IMG/VR virus record: IMGVR_UViG_3300028857_000016
Coordinates: 1-37,467 of that record
DNA from: a virus
DNA: 37,467 bases
Direction: 5' to 3' (one strand)
The position numbers and the translations under genes were made by a program. Below are positions 22,727 through 28,620 of this stretch, piece after piece. A model generated the notes under the pieces. The model ran no database searches. It saw only the letters and a list, made by a program, of their open reading frames with translations, and had not been told where the DNA came from. Each line of letters opens with the position of its first letter. Position 1 is the stretch's first letter.

Positions 22727-23395
22727 TTAATTTTCGGTGATATTCAGATCAATACAACGCCATTGACTTTTACCGCAATATTCCAGGGATGCGGTGAAAT
22801 TATGCCGAAGCGGAACGCCGAACGAATTTTTTGCGTCAACATATCCCTTAACCCAAAAATGATTCTTGTTGATTTCTTTTACTTCAGTGGCCTCAGCCGG
22901 AAACTCCGCACTGGTTGGAGATTTTAATCGTTCCTTAATAAATTGTTGAGACATATGCCACGCCTCAAACGTTCCCTTTTCATCAGGAGAATTAGATTCA
23001 GAATGTCCAATTGCAAAGATTATAAGGATAAATATAATTACTACCACCAGACAACCGCTTGTCCAAGACAACTTCGGGTTATACCAGGGATGCTTGGTTT
23101 TATTTGTAACATCAACCCAAACCATCTTGGTTTGTTTATCCTCGACAGATGCTGCCGTAGGCGGAGACAGTGGCGATTGCATCTTCCCAGTATTTAGTAA
23201 CGGTCGACCGCAATGCGGACACGAAACGGCTAGCCTGGAAACCTTGTCGCCGCAGTCGGGGCAGGAGATCAGATTCGGATTTTCCGGTGCGGTAACGACA
23301 AATTTTTGTTGACAGTTGGCGCAATTGGCAGTCATGCCGAGATGTTCTGATTCCGCCTCCAGTTCCACGCCGCAATGCGGACACTTAATGACCAT
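22727..23395 (-). CDS. Double zinc-ribbon membrane protein
   Basis: The protein has 222 aa with a zinc ribbon at residues 5-31 (CPHCG ... CANCQ) and another at about 45-62 (CPDCG ... CPHCG). A flexible linker, one transmembrane helix (about 118-137, CLVVVIIFILIIFAIG) and an extracytoplasmic domain with the AWHMSQQFIKERLKSPTSAE pattern follow. That last domain occurs in many bacterial membrane proteins of unknown role. It lies 17 nt downstream of the repressor gene, so it is probably co-transcribed with it in the lysogen, as cargo altering the host envelope or stress sensing. Confidence 0.72.
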   Translation of the reverse strand: MVIKCPHCGVELEAESEHLGMTANCANCQQKFVVTAPENPNLISCPDCGDKVSRLAVSCPHCGRPLLNTGKMQSPLSPPTAASVEDKQTKMVWVDVTNKTKHPWYNPKLSWTSGCLVVVIIFILIIFAIGHSESNSPDEKGTFEAWHMSQQFIKERLKSPTSAEFPAEATEVKEINKNHFWVKGYVDAKNSFGVPLRHNFTASLEYCGKSQWRCIDLNITEN

Positions 23396-23412
23396 TTCCC
23401 CCTCCCGGAATG

Positions 23413-23952
23413 TTATTCATTTTTATCCTTGACTTTATACTCGCCCTTTTTCTCCCTGGCGGCAAATGCAGCCTCAACCATTTGTGATCGGGTATTCTCG
23501 ATCATTTGGTCTATCTGGGCGACAATCGAAACGATCTGATCCGATGACAACTCCGCCATCATAATGGTAATGACGCTATTGATCTGACTGGGCGTTAATT
23601 GCGCCAGTTTATTGCGGACGATTGACGACATCGCATCCTGAAATTTAGCATTTCCCGGTGATTCGTTATGCGGCGGTGGCCGCTGAGGAATGTAAGGAGC
23701 CAGGGAACGCGGAATCTTTGGGTGTGGAATTGCCTCCGGGAATTTTAAGTACGGCAATAAGACCGGATGCACGGTGGATTCCCATATGCGCTGATTAATA
23801 GATTTGGTTTCTCCAGATATCCAACGTGCTACCGTTGTATGAGATATTCCAATGCCTTCAGCAAACTGAACAGCGGAACCGGATTGTTCCACCGCCGCTT
23901 CCAGCGCCTCTTTGATGTCATCAGTAATATCCATACGCAGACAATTATCCAT
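23413..23952 (-). CDS. Phage repressor, helix-turn-helix type
   Basis: The protein has 179 aa. Residues about 10-50 contain a lambda-type helix-turn-helix (AVQFAEGIGISHTTVARWIS). A Pro-rich linker (PHPKIPRSLAPYIPQRPPP) joins it to a C-terminal helical part, a likely oligomerisation segment. Its divergent position to the early operon with operator palindromes in between identifies it as the lysogeny repressor. No ribosome site precedes either ATG (23952 or 23934), and the predicted leader is only about 11 nt, so translation may be near-leaderless. It does not resemble Mu c, which has a MuA-like N-terminus. Confidence 0.8.
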   Translation of the reverse strand: MDNCLRMDITDDIKEALEAAVEQSGSAVQFAEGIGISHTTVARWISGETKSINQRIWESTVHPVLLPYLKFPEAIPHPKIPRSLAPYIPQRPPPHNESPGNAKFQDAMSSIVRNKLAQLTPSQINSVITIMMAELSSDQIVSIVAQIDQMIENTRSQMVEAAFAAREKKGEYKVKDKNE

Positions 23953-23955
23953 TGG

Positions 23956-24013
23956 TTATTGTTTACAACACTATACAGCACTTTAAGGCACTTTGCGACG
24001 CCGTAAACAATAA
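23956..24013. promoter_or_regulatory. Operator inverted pair overlapping the repressor promoter
   Basis: TTATTGTTTAC (23956-23966) and GTAAACAATAA (24003-24013) are perfect 11-bp inverted copies, 36 bp apart. The left copy overlaps the predicted repressor start point: the minus-strand -10 is TATAGT, 23975-23970. Two GCACTTT direct copies lie in between (from 23979). This fits autoregulation and cooperative looping by the repressor. Confidence 0.7.
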
Positions 24014-24037
24014 TTTGCACAATTTTTTAACAAAAAT

Positions 24038-24060
24038 AACATTTGCACATTGCAAATGTT
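24038..24060. promoter_or_regulatory. Perfect operator palindrome over the early promoter
   Basis: AACATTTGCA (24038-24047) and TGCAAATGTT (24051-24060) form a perfect 10-bp dyad around CAT. TTTGCAC is repeated nearby at 24014-24020 and 24066-24072, making three ordered half-sites. The right arm overlaps the early promoter -35, so occupancy would shut the early operon. Confidence 0.75.
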
Positions 24061-24078
24061 CAGACTTTGCACTATTAT
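24050..24078 (+). promoter_or_regulatory. Early promoter
   Basis: TTGCAA (24050-24055) and TATTAT (24073-24078) are separated by 17 bp, with GAGGA and the start codon of the first early gene about 20 nt farther on. The -35 lies in the operator palindrome. It is the only good rightward promoter in this gap and should drive the early operon. Confidence 0.65.
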
Positions 24079-24101
24079 TATTACAAAGATGAGGATGCAT
24101 C

Positions 24102-24296
24102 ATGGAAGAAAGATTATACACCGCCGAAGAAGTGGCAGAATACCTAAAAATTGATCTTAGGGTTGTGCGCCGTAAAGCTGCGCGAGGATTATTGGTAGGC
24201 TACAAACTGGGTGGAAAAAATTGGCGTTTTTCGGAAAGCCAAGTAAAAAAATTTCTCAACGACTGTGCAAGCGTTCAAAAATGCACAGAACATTAG
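24102..24296 (+). CDS. Excisionase/MerR-like helix-turn-helix regulator
   Basis: The protein has 64 aa with GAGGA before the ATG. The whole protein is a winged-helix HTH_17-type domain: LYTAEEVAEYLKIDLRVVRR, then GLLVGYKLGGKNWRF and a final helix SQVKKFL. It occupies the slot of Mu ner, the first early gene, and likely binds the operator next door to modulate early transcription. Confidence 0.85.
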   Translation: MEERLYTAEEVAEYLKIDLRVVRRKAARGLLVGYKLGGKNWRFSESQVKKFLNDCASVQKCTEH

Positions 24297-24420
24297 TTCA
24301 ATTTATTTTTACAATCGGCTTAAACTGATTGAGGTCATTGTGGCATGCGACAACGGAACCGCCGGGCGGCGGGGAAGTTTAAGGTTACCAGTTGAAAGCA
24401 AAACGAGGAGGGAGGGGATT

Positions 24421-24792
24421 ATGAGGGGTAAGAAACAATTGTTTTACGATGATTTTTGGATGGTATATTTGAACGCATTATCAATGTTTATCCATCCTTC
24501 AATCACCGCATGTTATGATATTGCCAGGAATGGCGATAATATCCCTTCGCTTTCCACCCTGCGTCGCCAAGTTAAAATGATTCCCTCCGAGCTACTGGAA
24601 TATGCCAGAGAGTTTCTCAAGGGGAAAATTACCACCCTCGATATTCAGCGTGAAGCTGACCTTCACAAATTGTTAGGCGATAAAGTGGTCGAACATATCC
24701 ATCTATACGGAGAAATCGCCGGATCACTGCATACGGTGCCCCATACAAATTCCCCATTATCGACAACCGTTTGTCTAAATCGGGAGGCTTGA
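24421..24792 (+). CDS. Stand-alone protein resembling the transposase DNA-binding module
   Basis: The protein has 123 aa from ATG 24421, with a very strong GGAGGGAGGGG site. Residues about 8-60 (FYDDFWMVYLNALSMFIHPS, then IPSLSTLRRQVKMIPSELL) line up by pattern with the transposase segment that begins RYWVIFWALYLNQNTLSVKR and continues PFMALPSIAQVQYQVANVDK. That segment is the subdomain just before the catalytic core in MuA-like enzymes. No DDE core follows. The C-terminus overlaps an antisense gene by 164 nt. It could bind end sites and regulate transposition; that is inference. Confidence 0.6.
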   Translation: MRGKKQLFYDDFWMVYLNALSMFIHPSITACYDIARNGDNIPSLSTLRRQVKMIPSELLEYAREFLKGKITTLDIQREADLHKLLGDKVVEHIHLYGEIAGSLHTVPHTNSPLSTTVCLNREA

Positions 24793-25078
24793 TTTTGTTC
24801 ATTAGCCAGTCAATTTGCAGTGCAGTTTTACCCAATCGCCGGACTACTTGTTCCTTGGCTGAATGCGCCGGGATCGTACCGCCCAATAATTCATCCACCA
24901 AGGAATGGTATTCGGCAAGATGCGGCCATGGGATTTTACATACTCTGGTATTGAAATCTTGGAGGCGATACGGCTCGATATATTTTTTGATGTTTGGATA
25001 TACACATTTCAGCCACTCGAATGCGACTTCTTCTGAATTTTTGTATGATAGGATAAAGCTGAAATTATCGTCGTCCAT
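24629..25078 (-). CDS. Antisense gene in the early operon, unknown function
   Basis: The protein has 149 aa with an excellent GGAGGGG site before ATG 25078. The sequence is a soluble helical protein (EEVAFEWLKCVYPNIKKYIE, KEQVVRRLGKTALQIDWLMN) with natural composition. It runs against the early operon, and its 3' end overlaps the transposase-like gene at 24421-24792. The rightward frame covering the same DNA at 24771-25139 lacks a ribosome site and looks like a shadow. Expression may occur in the lysogen or serve antisense control. Confidence 0.6.
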   Translation of the reverse strand: MDDDNFSFILSYKNSEEVAFEWLKCVYPNIKKYIEPYRLQDFNTRVCKIPWPHLAEYHSLVDELLGGTIPAHSAKEQVVRRLGKTALQIDWLMNKIKPPDLDKRLSIMGNLYGAPYAVIRRFLRIDGYVRPLYRLTICEGQLHAEYRGW

Positions 25079-25131
25079 GGTTCCCCTCCGAGTTAATAAT
25101 GGAATATATCACTTCAACGCAGAGGTGCAAA

Positions 25132-25395
25132 ATGGTTGATATAATCATGACTGATCCGATGGTGGTGGGGAGGCCGGTACATGGTATCGGTGAAATCGAC
25201 ATTGCCAGGCTTGAGCTTCCTCCTGGGGTGATCCGGTATCGAATTCGTCATCGTAACGGCTATTTCGCGATGATCTATCTGCGCTTCGCCGATCGCACCG
25301 AACAATGGGTATTATTCAGCGACGGGCGCAAAATCTATCCCGGCATGCGTCAGGGAGTTAATAAACATGGTTTCAATCCCGAGGCCAGAGGCTAA
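25132..25395 (+). CDS. Small hypothetical early protein
   Basis: The protein has 87 aa from ATG 25132 (AGAGGT upstream); an in-frame ATG at 25099 is possible. It is beta-rich, with a central RYRIRHRNGYFAMIYLRFAD segment and WVLFSDGRKIYPG. It follows the antisense gene on the other strand and precedes a helix-turn-helix gene by 9 nt. No family is recognised. Confidence 0.6.
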   Translation: MVDIIMTDPMVVGRPVHGIGEIDIARLELPPGVIRYRIRHRNGYFAMIYLRFADRTEQWVLFSDGRKIYPGMRQGVNKHGFNPEARG

Positions 25396-25404
25396 CCGGT
25401 AACA

Positions 25405-25707
25405 ATGACACAGCATATCGAACAACTCGCAATTGACAACGAATCCCCTGACCGCGTCCTAATGGAACAGGAGGAAGCGGTCGACGACTCGATGCTGGTG
25501 ATTCCCGAAAACGGCCAATTCGATTGGCTGCGGGTGCGAATTGTCTGTGATTTCGCCGCGCGGAATCCGGCGCGGTGGCGGACGATTGCGGCGCGGATGG
25601 ATAACCCTGAATTGTCATTAAAAGAACTTGCCCGGCTGCTGCGGGTCACCGAGCGGACGGTGCGGCGTCATCTGGATCGGTTGAGAATTATCAGCACGGA
25701 GTTCTAG
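25405..25707 (+). CDS. Winged-helix regulator
   Basis: The protein has 100 aa. The C-terminal half is a clear helix-turn-helix (SLKELARLLRVTERTVRRHL) preceded by WLRVRIVCDFAARNPARWRT; the N-terminal 35 residues are acidic. The arrangement is like short phage transcription regulators. A triloop hairpin (25708-25722) begins right after its stop codon. Confidence 0.72.
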   Translation: MTQHIEQLAIDNESPDRVLMEQEEAVDDSMLVIPENGQFDWLRVRIVCDFAARNPARWRTIAARMDNPELSLKELARLLRVTERTVRRHLDRLRIISTEF

Positions 25708-25722
25708 CCGGCACGCTGCCGG
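25708..25722 (+). repeat. Triloop hairpin A
   Basis: CCGGCA, loop CGC, TGCCGG, starting directly after the stop codon of the preceding regulator and about 30 nt before the next ribosome site. It is a member of the hairpin family described under findings. Confidence 0.65.
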
Positions 25723-25766
25723 TGGCGGGTAATTACGATACGAAACGAACGGAGGAAAGCGTGAAC

Positions 25767-26102
25767 ATGAAAGCGAGGCGTCCGATCGGCAGTATGTCAG
25801 TACAGTGCGCCGTCAAATTATTGACTCGAGACGGCTATGCGGTGACGGCGGCGGAGTTGTTCGGATGGTTGCGCTCCTGGGGCTGGGTCAGCGGCATCCG
25901 GGCGACGGCTGCGGCCAAGGCAAACGGTTTTTTGACGGAGCAGGAAGGAACGTATTACCGGGGACGGTGGCGCATTGATGTCTACGTCCGGGTATTCGTG
26001 ACTGGTCATGGAATCGACGAGATCAAGCGTCGGATTGCCGCCCGGCAACGGAAACCGATTGAAAATGTCATCCACAACCCGGCGTTAGTGCTCGGTTGCT
26101 AA
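25767..26102 (+). CDS. Antirepressor-like protein (KilAC/ANT-type domain)
   Basis: The protein has 111 aa from ATG 25767; GGAGGAAAG lies 7-10 nt upstream, and a GTG at 25761 is an alternative start. SVQCAVKLLTRDGYAVTAAE, LFGWLRSWGWVSG, KANGFLTEQEGTYYRG and VFVTGHGIDEIKRRI follow the order of the phage antirepressor C-terminal domain (short HTH, then 'N.Gxf', then 'vTgkG'). The N-terminal Bro/ANT partner domain is absent. It probably binds DNA or repressor to favour the lytic path. Confidence 0.65.
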   Translation: MKARRPIGSMSVQCAVKLLTRDGYAVTAAELFGWLRSWGWVSGIRATAAAKANGFLTEQEGTYYRGRWRIDVYVRVFVTGHGIDEIKRRIAARQRKPIENVIHNPALVLGC

Positions 26103-26117
26103 ATTGAGGAGGAAATC

Positions 26118-26906
26118 ATGAAAATTACAGTGAGTGAATTGTTCGAGTTGCTGAGTCGATTCGGACTGGTGCTTCCGGCGGAAACGGCAGTACCGGAGCC
26201 GGAGTTGGATCTGGATGAAAACAATGACGACGAAGTTGAAATGACCGCGAAAGCGCGTCGGCTTGCCGACGCGGAAATCTATGGCAACGTCGGATCGGCC
26301 AGCGATGAAGCGGAAGAGGCGGAACGGATCCGCAACGAGGAACGGCAGCGGCTGATCGCGGCGGCAAAGGATGTGCTCAACGGCACGCGTCCGGCCGGTC
26401 CGGGCGGACTGGCGACGATTTTGGTTGAGTTCGACTGGACGTTCGAAGAAATTGCCCGGATGTTGGACGTCGATGTCAGTGGGATCGCCGCGTTGTTCAA
26501 AGGTGAATGTTATCCGTTCGTTGAGCAGGCATTTATTCGCGATTTTCCGCCGACCGGCAACGTGTCTGACCCGAAAGCAAATTCCGCTAAGCTGAAAGAG
26601 CTATTCCCACCTGAAGACGCGGAATCCAACGGGACGCTGGGCAAAATGTCGCCGAAAAAACGCCTGGGGCGGCGTGGTTTTACTCCCTCCGAACCGGCCG
26701 ATCTGAGCGCCTGCAAATCGGTCAAAGAAGCGGCCGAAGCTCTGGTCGCGCACTGGAACGGCAAAGCGGCCGCCTTGGCCAAACGCGCGAATCTTGATTA
26801 TAACCAACTCCGCAAAGCGCTGAAAACCGGCCAGACATCGCCCAAAATCATGGCGTATCTGGTGGAAAACAAATTTGACCTAAAATACGCCGAAGGCAAG
26901 GAGTAA
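26118..26906 (+). CDS. Unknown early protein with two helix-turn-helix-like segments
   Basis: The protein has 262 aa with GAGGAGG before the ATG. The N-terminal 80 residues are acidic. A first HTH-like segment lies near 115-130 (FEEIARMLDVDVSGIAALFK) and a second near 230-250 (AKRANLDYNQLRKALKTGQT), joined by a basic Pro-rich linker (GKMSPKKRLGRRGFTPSEPA). A regulatory or DNA-bridging role is plausible. I do not recognise the family. Confidence 0.65.
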   Translation: MKITVSELFELLSRFGLVLPAETAVPEPELDLDENNDDEVEMTAKARRLADAEIYGNVGSASDEAEEAERIRNEERQRLIAAAKDVLNGTRPAGPGGLATILVEFDWTFEEIARMLDVDVSGIAALFKGECYPFVEQAFIRDFPPTGNVSDPKANSAKLKELFPPEDAESNGTLGKMSPKKRLGRRGFTPSEPADLSACKSVKEAAEALVAHWNGKAAALAKRANLDYNQLRKALKTGQTSPKIMAYLVENKFDLKYAEGKE

Positions 26907-26908
26907 TC

Positions 26909-27094
26909 ATGGACACAGGTAATAACAACGGTCCGGCGCGGCGCCGGTGCGGAGAAAAGACGGAAATTTACAGCCGGGTGTGCGGGTACTTCCGTCCGGT
27001 GGCGAATTGGAACAAAGGGAAGAAAGAAGAGTTCCGGCAACGTAAGGCGTACAACGCACCGGCGGCGATCGCGCAGTCCCTGGAGGTGGAATAA
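26909..27094 (+). CDS. Stand-alone NrdD-type glycyl-radical stub, early copy
   Basis: The protein has 61 aa and starts two nt after the preceding stop. EKTEIYSRVCGYFRPVANWN then KGKKEEF repeats the late copy (2237-2365) almost residue for residue; Gly26 in RVCGY is the radical position of class III ribonucleotide reductase. The N-terminal NNNGPARRR segment is encoded by a triloop hairpin (26933-26947) that seems to have inserted upstream of the shared CGxKTE core. There is a 13-residue tail (AAIAQSLEVE end) that the late copy lacks. It overlaps the next small gene by one base (TAATG). Confidence 0.82.
   Translation: MDTGNNNGPARRRCGEKTEIYSRVCGYFRPVANWNKGKKEEFRQRKAYNAPAAIAQSLEVE
26933..26947 (+). 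repeat. Triloop hairpin F, inside the glycyl-radical stub gene
   Basis: CCGGCG, loop CGG, CGCCGG, followed by TGCGGAG, the same trailer that follows hairpin C at 28271. Here it is translated as Pro-Ala-Arg-Arg-Arg. Confidence 0.6.
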
Positions 27095-27195
27095 TGGAGG
27101 TAACATGGCCGGAAGCGGCGTTCGGCGCGACAGTTATTATCTGCCTTACCGTGTATATGGTGGTCTGTATTACCACGAGTAATCGGGGGAATTGA
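27094..27195 (+). CDS. Tiny membrane peptide
   Basis: A 33-codon frame overlaps the previous stop as TAATG. It encodes EVTWPEAAFGATVIICLTVY and MVVCITTSNRGN, i.e. one hydrophobic helix of about 20 residues with short polar ends. A GGAGG site lies upstream inside the preceding gene. Size and topology resemble small phage membrane effectors, such as inhibitors of superinfection, but function is unknown. Confidence 0.5.
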   Translation: MEVTWPEAAFGATVIICLTVYMVVCITTSNRGN

Positions 27196-27197
27196 CG

Positions 27198-27323
27198 ATG
27201 CAAATTGACGACTGGGTTCAGGTAGGATTTGCCGCAATGGCGCTGTACGGCTACGCCAGGGCAAAGATTGAAACCATAAAAACGAGGCGGCACGGTGCCG
27301 CGGAGGAGAAGAGGAATGAGTAA
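27198..27323 (+). CDS. Small amphipathic peptide
   Basis: A 41-codon frame from ATG 27198 that overlaps the next gene by 8 nt. MQIDDWVQVGFAAMALYGYA is mildly hydrophobic, followed by a basic tail (RAKIETIKTRRHGAAEEKRN). The preceding GGGGG may serve as ribosome site. The hairpin at 27287-27301 lies within its last codons. Function unknown. Confidence 0.45.
   Translation: MQIDDWVQVGFAAMALYGYARAKIETIKTRRHGAAEEKRNE
27287..27301 (+). repeat. Triloop hairpin B before a ribosome site
   Basis: GCGGCA, loop CGG, TGCCGC. It is preceded by AACGAG and followed by GGAGGAG, the same setting as hairpin E at 33987. It sits 15 nt before the start codon at 27316. Confidence 0.65.
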
Positions 27324-27777
27324 GTTGGAAATCACAGAGAATTTCGCGCGTCGGGTGGAACTGGCGGCACAGGAATTCGGCGGCCGCCGACTGGAACGCG
27401 AAGCGGAGTTGGCAGCCGGCACGGTCAGCCGGATTATGTCCGGCAAGCAGCGCTACATTGGTGAGGATATTTTTGCCCGGCTGGACGCGGCGATCAAACA
27501 ACTGGACACCGGAGTCATTCCGCCGGAAGTCGCAAGGGAATGCGTCGGGGGACGCGGGACACAAGCCGATCACGTCATCGATGACGCGGAAGAAACGCTG
27601 GACAGAGCCTATCGTCTCGGACTGCTGCGCGGCGAAATCAATGCCGCCTTGAAGATGTTACGGGCAAACTCCGGCTGGGATGATTACACGTTGCGTTCTG
27701 TCGCCATTGTCGATCTGGCCGTCGACGGTCTTGCCAAGATTATTCTCGAGGAGGGTGACACATGCCTACCGTATTAA
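27316..27777 (+). CDS. Helix-turn-helix early regulator
   Basis: The protein has 153 aa from ATG 27316 with GGAGAAGAGG upstream. Residues 8-50 hold an XRE-like helix-turn-helix (EAELAAGTVSRIMSGKQRYI) after an N-terminal helix. The C-terminal half is helical (ETLDRAYRLGLLRGEINAAL). The gene overlaps the Gam start by 16 nt, so the two are co-translated. A regulator of early or middle transcription is inferred. Confidence 0.68.
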   Translation: MSKLEITENFARRVELAAQEFGGRRLEREAELAAGTVSRIMSGKQRYIGEDIFARLDAAIKQLDTGVIPPEVARECVGGRGTQADHVIDDAEETLDRAYRLGLLRGEINAALKMLRANSGWDDYTLRSVAIVDLAVDGLAKIILEEGDTCLPY

Positions 27778-28271
27778 CCGATAACCGGGCGGCTGCCGCG
27801 ATGACCGTGGCTGATGCCGATCATCTGTTCGGTCTGATCGCCCGCGATGAGATCGACGCCGCCCGGCTGGCGGCGCAGTACGAAAAACGGATCGCCGCAA
27901 TCAAAGCCGATGCCGAAGCCGTCCTGGCTCCGGTCAAGGCGCGGATCGCCGATCGCGCCGCGATTCTGGCCGCTTATATCGAAGCGCATAAAGATGACCG
28001 TTTTGTCAAGCCACGCAACCGCAAGACCAGTTTCGGCACGTATGGCATCCGGGCGGTGTCCAATGTGGAGGTAATCGATCTGCAATTACTGCTCGCCGTT
28101 TTAACCGCTCGGGCGCTGAACGATTGTTATGAGATCAACACTAAGATCGTCAAATCAGCGATCGGAAAGCAGCTGGAGGCGGGAGTGGAACTGGGCGGGG
28201 CAGAAATCAGAACCGGCGTCCGCGCGGAATACAAAGTCGATAAGAAGTTGATCGACGAGGCAGTGAAATGA
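27762..28271 (+). CDS. gam: Gam-like host-nuclease inhibitor
   Basis: The protein has 169 aa. The coiled-coil LAAQYEKRIAAIKADAEAVL, followed by AAYIEAHKDDRF, RKTSFGTYGIRAVSNVEV and a C-terminal GVRAEYKVDKKLIDEAVK, is the Mu Gam pattern (a bacterial Ku homologue). Gam binds linear DNA ends and blocks RecBCD-type exonucleases during transposition. Its place before the transposase differs from Mu, where gam follows B. Confidence 0.88.
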   Translation: MPTVLTDNRAAAAMTVADADHLFGLIARDEIDAARLAAQYEKRIAAIKADAEAVLAPVKARIADRAAILAAYIEAHKDDRFVKPRNRKTSFGTYGIRAVSNVEVIDLQLLLAVLTARALNDCYEINTKIVKSAIGKQLEAGVELGGAEIRTGVRAEYKVDKKLIDEAVK

Positions 28272-28287
28272 CCGGCAACGTGCCGGT
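28271..28287 (+). repeat. Triloop hairpin C after gam
   Basis: ACCGGCA, loop ACG, TGCCGGT, starting on the last base of the gam stop codon and followed by TGCGGAG just ahead of the next gene's ATG. It is the longest perfect stem of the family (7 bp). Confidence 0.7.
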
Positions 28288-28302
28288 GCGGAGTTAAAAA
28301 AA

Positions 28303-28524
28303 ATGAGTGAAAAACGGAAATATTTTTTGTACGGAGTCAAGACGGGAAATCGGGTGAGCGAATATTACTGCGAGAAGTACAAGGCGGACGCCGATTTGCG
28401 GCCGATGAATGGCGACGGCGGGAATCAATACGCGATCGGCGTCGCCATTTTTTATCAGGGCGACGTTCTCCGCACCGAACCGGCGGGAATCCGGGTAATA
28501 ATACCGTCGCTGAGCTTGAATTGA
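28303..28524 (+). CDS. Small hypothetical protein
   Basis: The protein has 73 aa with GCGGAG before the ATG. MSEKRKYFLYGVKTGNRVSE begins a basic, aromatic region, then a central DADLRPMNGDGGNQYAIGVA and a strand-rich end. No family is recognised. It is flanked by hairpin C and a duplicated leader motif. Confidence 0.55.
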   Translation: MSEKRKYFLYGVKTGNRVSEYYCEKYKADADLRPMNGDGGNQYAIGVAIFYQGDVLRTEPAGIRVIIPSLSLN

Positions 28525-28525
28525 T

Positions 28526-28620
28526 TGTAACATGCGACATTATCGGCGCGAATTTCAAAGGCAACAAGTAACAATTTTATAATCAGTTTTAGCAAATTGA
28601 GGGAAGTGTAACATGCGACA
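28526..28620 (+). repeat. Duplicated leader motif TGTAACATGCGACA
   Basis: Exact 14-bp copies lie at 28526-28539 and 28607-28620; the second provides the start codon of the gene at 28613. The first begins a 16-codon Arg-rich frame ending in TAA at 28582. A related TGTGGCATGCGACA occurs at 24339-24352, also opening a 16-codon basic frame. An end-like AATCAGTTTTAGCAA sits in between at 28581-28595. Confidence 0.5.

Noticed and set aside
24771-25139. 122-codon rightward frame between the transposase-like gene and the next early gene
   Set aside because: No ribosome site and unnatural composition; the leftward frame on the same DNA has a strong site and a protein-like sequence.
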